DNA from: Nageia nagi
Lineage: Eukaryota; Pinophyta
DNA length: 64,000 nt
Assembly (NCBI GenBank): GCA_050084985.1
Contig: JBITNC010000001.1
Location: forward strand, 94,674,001 to 94,738,000
Direction: 5' to 3'
In this document: one piece after another, positions 57,301-64,000 of the stretch
Numbering within the stretch: the stretch's first letter is position 1
Layout: the number at the start of each line of letters is the position of its first letter
Made by a program: the position numbers and the translations under genes
The notes under the pieces: generated by a model
What the model saw: only the letters and a program-made list of their open reading frames with translations
Told to the model about the DNA's origin: nothing
The model's database searches: none

Positions 57301-58166
57301 CTGAGTGGCTTCCTAGGTGATATCTAGTTTTCACCTCAAATTTTGGAGATTTAAACCTTAATTTTCACAAAATTTATATTTAGTTTTCATACAAAATTCG
57401 TATTTATAAATGAATATGTAAATAGTCAAAGTAGTTAATAAGATCTACTGATGTTGCTAGATTTGAAAAGGTCTTAAATCTGATTGTTGAAATTCTAATA
57501 TGTTCAAAATTTTTAGTTATCAAAATTTTCATCTTTTCCATGTTAGGAATTCAAAGTTAGAGTTTCAAAAAGGAAGTTATGCCACTCAAAGAATCAAATT
57601 TTGAAAAGTTCACTTTTATTTTTTCTCCTAAATATTCTCACGAGTTATCTTTCTTTAGAGGTTGAGTTTCAATATACTTTTACTCAATCAAATACACTTT
57701 AGTCTAGGTCATTTTGCCTTCCTTAGCTAGATGAACATAAATAAACAATTCAAGAAATTTATCTCTTTATCATTTTAAACCAAGTTCATAAAATATTGTT
57801 TAAAAAGGAAGTCTCCCATTTCTAATTTTAGTATAGTAAAATATTTATATATTTATTCTATTACTTAGCTTATTCATAGACTTCCCATAGGAGTCATGAT
57901 TTTTCTATTGATTGTAACATTGATCATGACTTGCATAAAAATATAATCCTATTACTTATATATTTATAGGATTGAAGTATATTATGTATAACTTCATCCT
58001 TATCTATAATCATTTGGTTGAAAACTTGGAAAAGTAGAAACCAATATATAGATAATGGATGTATTCTATGTGATATTTATGTTTGATGTTTAATTTACGG
58101 ATACAACTAATTGCACAACATAGTCAACATCGACTATTGTGGGCTTCTGATTAGTATACCATATCA
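57301..58166. other. Unassigned AT-rich DNA
   Basis: No coding or repeat structure recognised. Confidence 0.45.
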
Positions 58167-58376
58167 CTATATTAGAATGATTAAGTATGATAATAAATAA
58201 TGATTTCCAATTAAGAAATAAATAAGTATAAATAATAAATAATGATTAAGTATAACCTCAAGCATGGAGCAATGAGGAGGACTAGGGTTTGAGGAGCTCG
58301 ATACTGGAGGAGATTTAGATGATGAGGACAATGATACGAGAACAAAGTAGGCTACGACGAAGGCTACTATGGCCAT
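58167..58376 (-). CDS. Possible first exon with signal peptide
   Basis: Minus strand ATG at 58376 gives MAIVAFVVAYFVLVSLSSSS, a strong signal-peptide or anchor sequence, then a Ser/Pro-rich stretch (KSPPVSSSSNPSPPHCSMLE). The next bases are GAG/GTTATA, a usable 5' splice donor at about 58257, after which the reading becomes A/T-rich noise. That is why I suspect a first exon ending there rather than a 69-residue protein. TATAATAA lies at 58478-58471 (minus), 95 bp upstream. Codons contain CpGs (TTCGTCGTAGCC) unlike the surrounding DNA. Could be a small secreted peptide precursor; the second exon was not found. Confidence 0.35.
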   Translation of the reverse strand: MAIVAFVVAYFVLVSLSSSSKSPPVSSSSNPSPPHCSMLEVILNHYLLFILIYFLIGNHYLLSYLIILI

Positions 58377-58424
58377 TGAAAGGGTTATTTTTTCTAGACA
58401 AGAAGGCCGATGGGGTTTATGAGC

Positions 58425-58481
58425 ATTGGTTTGTTATAGGCAAGGGGTTTTCTTGGCTTCTTGCTTTGGTTTATTATAGGC
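58425..58481 (+). repeat. 16-bp repeat pair upstream of the candidate exon
   Basis: TTGGTTTGTTATAGGC (58425) and TTGGTTTATTATAGGC (58466), 41 bp apart, each holding a minus-strand TATA-like word. Confidence 0.5.
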
Positions 58482-59639
58482 TACCAATCCTTTAAATGAA
58501 GAGCTTAAGTATGTTTCTTTTGGAGAGACCTTATATGAAAATTACATGGATACTAAATGTACTACACATGCTGTTGCTACTTTGCATATAAGCTCCCTCA
58601 GTCCAGTTAGAGATGTCTCACATTACCTATAGTTGGTTAGATCCAATATATTCCTAACTCATTTTGAAGTACCTTTAGGCCATCTAGGTTTACACATATT
58701 ACACACTTTATTTAATTTATAATTTTGTTAGTATCTTTTTTTAATTATATTGATATAAATTTTAGTAACATACGTATACTCTTTGTCTCTAATCCTTAAG
58801 TATTTGAGATATTAGCTAATTGAGTTAGAGATAGCCTTGGAAAGATTGAGACCGTTTGAGGATGAGATATCTAGACATTGATATTAAGTCATTAATTTTG
58901 AGGTCCAAGTTGCTACACTCATGAAGGGGAAGAAAGCCTTTAAGATTTATAATGGTTATGCCTCCTTATTAGTATTGGGCAGTCATTCAAAAGATGATCA
59001 AGAGAAATCAAGAAGTGTTTATCATGTGTAGGAATATGGAGAATATGGAGGGTAGATGTATGAATATAAGTTTTGATTTCTAAATTAATGTAATAGATGA
59101 ATTTAAAATTCATTTTGATGTGATTTCTCTTGAAATTTTTATAAAAATATAATTTTATATGTTAATGTTTATAAACACAAATTTAATTATCTTTATTTTT
59201 TATTTTTACTATTAATACAATATCGATAATATGGCATTGTCTGTTAGTTTCATACTTATATTTATCAAATGCATACAAATAAAAAATAAGAATGCACACC
59301 TACATGTAAATTATAAAAATAAAATTTCTTTAACTAAGTATACCCCAAGGTTTGGGAAACTTTGAAGGAGTCTTTGTATGCCATCTTAAGAATTTAACAT
59401 TGTTGATATTATGTTTGAAGGTTTTTACACCAGCAATATTGTAAACTTCAACATAATTTTAAGAAATATTTTGAATTAATTTTCATTTTAAATCATTGGA
59501 CAATCATCAATGTCTTGTGGATATAAATTTTTTCTTGAAATGTGATCTAAAATCTTAGTAATTTTTTATCATTCAAATTAATCATTTTACTTGATTATTT
59601 TCATTATCTCTTTTTCAAAATAGACTAGTAATTTAAAAA
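58482..59639. other. Unassigned AT-rich DNA
   Basis: No recognised gene or repeat. Part of it (58850-59060) has gypsy-like phrases, but nothing strong enough to name. Confidence 0.4.
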
Positions 59640-60060
59640 AAAAATAGTAGATATTTTTTTTTGAGTTTGGTTTTCACTTTTCTTTTCATCATAAAATACT
59701 ATAGCTTTTTGATCCACTAAATCTTGAATAACGTCCCTTAAAAGGTTTTAATTCTTAGTTAAATGTCATGTATTTCCATGATAATTGAAAAACTATTTAA
59801 ATATGTACCCTTATAGAACTCTTATTGGGAAATAATATTTCTTTATTAGTGGAATTTCTATAAGATATTGTTTAACCAACATATCAATAATTGTTAAAAT
59901 TTTATGTATTTTCTTGTAGGTTCCTTTTTTATCTCATTACTACTGCTTTTCTTAACTTTTTCTACCATTGGTTTTTCATTATAATCCTTTCTAACATATT
60001 TTTAAGTATGACTTACTTTTGTTTTCACTTAAAATATTTTAAGTAGTTGGAGGAGTTTTA
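59640..60060 (-). pseudogene. gag: gypsy gag zinc-finger region relic
   Basis: Minus strand near 59800-59690 reads FNYHGNT, a stop, HLTKN, a stop, NLLRDVIQDLVDQKAIVFYD. This fits the C-x-YH...GH.T..C..L...I..LI gag zinc-finger motif of plant gypsy elements, with both Cys codons and the Gly mutated. The region upstream (60060-59800) is basic and broken. Inactive. Confidence 0.55.
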
Positions 60061-62078
60061 GGCACCTAAACATGATTTATTATTAATTAATAATTCATAT
60101 TTATTACATTAAATTATACTATTATAAAAAGGATGTAACTATCCTACAAGCAATGTAATTAGGAAATATCAATGTAAATGATGTAGATCTCAAGAATAAA
60201 TGCATCTATAAATGAAGATCAAAGAAAAATATTTTAGATGAAAGTAAGTCCAAGAATTCACCACAACTAAAATGGTGTCTTTAGACATCACCAATTAACC
60301 TTGGATTTGTTACATCCTAGTTGCAATGATCATATTCTATTATTTGCATGAGATCAGATTCTCTAGATTTTAGAGCATCCACACCCTAAATTTTATTATT
60401 TTCATGGCATTAATACATGTGTTCCTATATATGATTCAATGGTAAATTGATTTCCTAGAGCTCATCAATGATCAAAAGGTAAGCATGTGATAACTTATTT
60501 TGCATTTACTGAAAAGATATATTCATTTATGACATTTTACATTAGTTAGAGATCATATCTAGCTTGTATTACTTCATATATATTGTAAACATATTAATAA
60601 ATTATTTATTTAATTCATTATTTATGATTTACATTTTTGTGAACTCAATATGAAAATACCATTTTTTAATAATAATGCCCTATAATGATAACAACGATAA
60701 AATTTATCAAAGGAAAGTTTTGCTAATTCCATGATAATCAACATGCTTACGACATGCTATAAACTGAATTTATGATGTTAGCATCATGAAAATAGTATTC
60801 TCTTCTGAATAAAAGTACTACATATTTAAATTTTAAGCACATAAAAATAATAATGCATATGTTTCTCCTACTGACTATTTTCCTTTAAGAATGCATATCG
60901 TACAAATAGTGTTTCAAAACCTGTAAGCCATGGTCACCCCATGAGAATAATTTCTTCAAAATTACAGGTCAATGTGATAAAAAGACTAAAACATCTTAAG
61001 GCATATCAAGTACCTCATCAATTAAACGGTTGTAGACTATGAGTTGCAACAATAGTACTTTACAAGGTAATATTATATTAATTTCATCCTTGCTCTTTTT
61101 AACTTGAATACCATTATCATGGATATTATCTATATGGGTATTATTTCTTTTCTTTCCATATGTTATCACAAAGATTAGGACCTACATGGTACCTAAAAAT
61201 CCACTTTGCACACATGATATCATTTTCACTTGATTATCCCATAGAAGCGAAAAGCAAGGGGCCATTCTAAACCAAAAGGGGGCAAATGAAATATCATACT
61301 CAGCATATGAATTGTGAAAGGGAATCCTATTTTGACTCTAAAAAAAATTTCACATCTTTAAACTATGCAATTTCAATGCTTTTCATTTCATATCCAAAGA
61401 GGGTAAAATGTAGATAATTGAAAATGATTTATTATTTATTTAGTAAATCATATTTTAGATTTTTCTAAAAGTATTAAAAGCAATATTACAAATGTCAAGA
61501 TAAAGTTGATATTATGATGCATGCTATATTAAATGCAATATTATTTACCATGGTTCATATATTTTAAAACATCTTGAATATAAAAATGATTATATTATTG
61601 CTATAAGTTGGCTTTCACTCCTTTCTATTTCCATGCAAGTTATAAATACAAGAGTTGGAAGTTCGCATCCCTATTGGAACTCTCTAATATGTTATTTTCC
61701 ATAGATCGATCATACTATACTTACAATGTCTATAGATGCCACTTATTTAAGGATCTATTATGTTATGAGCTTTTATTATATGCTATACTTTTGCATGTAA
61801 TTTAGTTCTAAAAATTTTACGACATCTATATTATAGAGTTTGTACATCACCCACAATGTGCCTCTTTATGATCCAAAGCTATAGATAAATGAGGTGATAA
61901 ATACTAGCCTACATGATTCATTATCATCTGTATGTTCACCTTTGATTAGATCCAATCCTTTGTATATCCTTACCATATCTTAAGGATTACCTTATCATAA
62001 TCTAGTGCACACTTCATTTATTTATCATTATATTTGAATAAATATCATCTTTGTAGAATTATTTTGTGTTTATATTTA
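60061..62078. other. Unassigned AT-rich DNA
   Basis: About 2 kb with no motif. Short open frame 61608-61805 (plus) shows nothing recognisable. Confidence 0.45.
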
Positions 62079-62620
62079 TTATTTACAAAATTTACCATCT
62101 ACAAGAGTAATACATGATGTCTTTTGTAACAACTTTTCAATTATTTTATGTAAATATTCATCTTTATAATTGATAGCTTCTATTTTGGATTGAGGTAACA
62201 TAGAATTCATAAAAGTACTTTCTAATTCATATTCAACAATGGTAATATTGTTTGCTATATTTTTCCATTTTTTCACAAAATCATTAACAATTTATTTATC
62301 TTTTTTATTATGGTTGCATAAATTTCTAAATGCTACTTGTGTTTTGATATTATGCTTGAAATACGACATAAATTTAGAAAAAAATATATTTATAAGTATA
62401 AATACTTCTTACATGAAGGGAATAATATTATTTCAATGCTTTACTTTTTATGCTAAATTATAAAATAATTTAGCAAGCATATCCTCATTAGTTATGTAAT
62501 TAATAGTATCCTTTTTATATTCTTTTTGCATATACTTTGTGAAGGAGTTTACTTCTTTGTAAAGTTGAATGTTTTAAATATTTTATTTGGAATAGATGTT
62601 GAAATTGTAATTTGGTGAAA
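62079..62620 (-). pseudogene. Unidentified degenerate frame, possibly gypsy gag
   Basis: Minus strand. Open segment 62276-62079 reads MKKWKNIANNITIVEYELES, then FMNSMLPQ, then a KLLQKTSCITLVDGKFC end. Upstream (62620-62280) further protein-like pieces (YMQKEYKKDTINYITNEDML) occur with stops. It lies upstream of, and in the same orientation as, the gag zinc-finger relic at 59640-60060, so both may be parts of one gypsy element, but 2 kb of unassigned DNA separates them. Confidence 0.35.
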
Positions 62621-64000
62621 AAAAGCCAAAATGGGTACAACATTTTTAAATTTTTCTTCATATGCATCTCCTCCTCTTCAATTTAGTTTTAATACTGGAT
62701 AAATTATCATAAACTATGGTGGGTTTTAATAGGATCCCAAATCCTATCAAAATGGATTTTTCATATAGGCTCTCAAAATCTATTATATTGATAACAATTA
62801 TTTTCTTACCCAACCACTATATGTATGTAGCTCAAATTTACCCATGCAACAAAATGAATCTCTAGGGTTTTAACTATCACCAAACCCATTACAATGCTTT
62901 TTGTCAACAAACCATCACTTTGATGTAGCCAAAAAGAAATAAAAACAAACATCAAGGGTTTTATCAGAACCTAAAAACATCACCATGAATTAAAATCTAC
63001 ACAGTAACAAAATCAATCAAAATTCATAACTTCACTTAAAATCACCACTAGAATCAATAATACCTATAGGGCATAATGATTACTTCTCCTACTTCCCATT
63101 TATCATTTGTTTATGGCTAGGACAAGCATCCAACCATCTCTAATAATATTTGAACTATTGAATCATCTAATTACATACACACAACTATATGATGGTTAGT
63201 GGAGCCCTATGTTATGATTGAATCAACCTTCTTTCATGCCATTTATCATTTCACTTTGCAAATATAGGACCCTAACCATTTCCTACAAATTTCAATGCCT
63301 AATTATCAAATATGACTTCGGGCATGGGGAAGCTACCTATTATAACTAATTCCTCACCTCACCACGAATGCAATTTTATAATATCAAATATACCTAATTC
63401 ATTAATAAATCATAAATAAGGGAATCAACCTACCATCCAAACCACCTAAAATGCTATTTCCATCATCGAATATGCTTGTATTGCAATTAAATCATAAAAG
63501 AAGGCATCGAAAACTCATGCAAACAATCCAAAAATATCATCTATCTTCTTCAAGTTCCTACCTTAGTGAAGATTTTTATGGGGAAGGGCACATGTGTGAA
63601 ATGTAGATGTACCCACACCACTTATTTTTAAATTACAATGTATTGATAAAGATATTTAATTCTAAATATACTCCTTTTTGTTGTAGTATAAAAAAGATGT
63701 TTAACAAATTTACTATACAAATCTCCTTCAAGTGGATGAATAAGGATGCCATTCAATTTTCAACTACAACATCTAAACTTCAACACTCCAACACCTATAG
63801 TACCCTTTTGTAGTATCATTACTCCTCCAACAACTCCATGTAATTATCTTCTTCATGCATCTTCTTAGATTGTGAAGATATATAGTTTATATATAGAAAG
63901 ATCTACTAACTTGCTACTATTATTGCTATCATATATTCTTTCTTAGAGAGATTACCTTATACCTATGGAAATGTGGTATTGAGTGAGATGCATGATTACC
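62621..64000. other. Unassigned AT-rich DNA
   Basis: No recognised gene, LTR or tandem repeat up to the window end. Confidence 0.45.

Noticed and set aside
1-64000. CRISPR array, phage, bacterial operon or biosynthetic cluster
   Set aside because: No spaced direct repeats of the right form and no bacterial genes; tandem repeats here are contiguous, and all identified proteins are plant transposon or PPR relics.

Overview
This is nuclear DNA from a plant with a transposon-crowded genome. It is strongly AT-rich and poor in CpG, and nearly all recognisable coding sequence is broken pol or gag from LTR retrotransposons carrying many stops and frameshifts. A pentatricopeptide-repeat (PPR) fragment and plant-type tRNA primer sites confirm a land plant. 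The age and density of the elements would suit a large-genome seed plant such as a gymnosperm, but that is an inference. I found no intact protein-coding gene of known function, no functional tRNA or rRNA gene and no CRISPR array.

Positions 1-25432 hold a nested cluster of one Ty1/copia family. Copy C1 (plus, 1 to about 6044) has a leader, gag, pol and a 3' LTR. Copy C2 (plus, about 6045-9380) is 5'-truncated inside integrase and keeps RT, RNase H and a 3' LTR. Outer copy C3 (minus) runs from 22163 leftward to 9381 and is split by copy C4 (minus, 11136-17241), which sits inside C3 pol. C6 (plus, 22241-25432) is a deletion derivative with two LTRs and a leader but no coding region. The family has a 5' leader of about 2.9 kb between primer-binding site and gag, an imperfect palindrome in the U3 of each LTR, and a gag zinc knuckle whose last Cys is Tyr in both readable copies.

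Positions 25433-38880 contain another copia LTR (25855-26318, minus) and two related Ty3/gypsy internal fragments on the minus strand: A at 26319-30050 and B at 35690-38880. Copy A is interrupted by a 1131-bp non-autonomous CACTA (CMC/En-Spm) element at 27795-28925 that carries a piece of a PPR gene. Copy B serves as the empty-site comparison. Between A and B lie several tandem repeats, a family of palindromic units, and two short stretches that look more like host coding DNA (31093-31433 and 34476-34880).

Positions 38881-64000 are mostly unassigned AT-rich DNA. They contain gypsy integrase/pol relics in opposite orientations (51430-51760 minus, 52667-53930 plus), a gypsy gag relic (59640-60060 minus), an unidentified degenerate minus-strand gene (about 48470-49441) next to a 230-bp exon-containing duplication, several clean tandem repeats (periods 39, 54 and 76 bp), a G-quadruplex motif, a small inverted-repeat element with a tRNA-like segment (55395-55738), a GC-richer patch with a possible LINE remnant (56885-57300), and a possible first exon with a signal peptide (58167-58376 minus).

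Nothing here works together as a pathway. The window records nested transposition, deletion and gene-fragment capture. All identifications come from reading motifs by eye. Boundaries are good to a few bases where LTR or TIR ends are visible and to tens of bases elsewhere.
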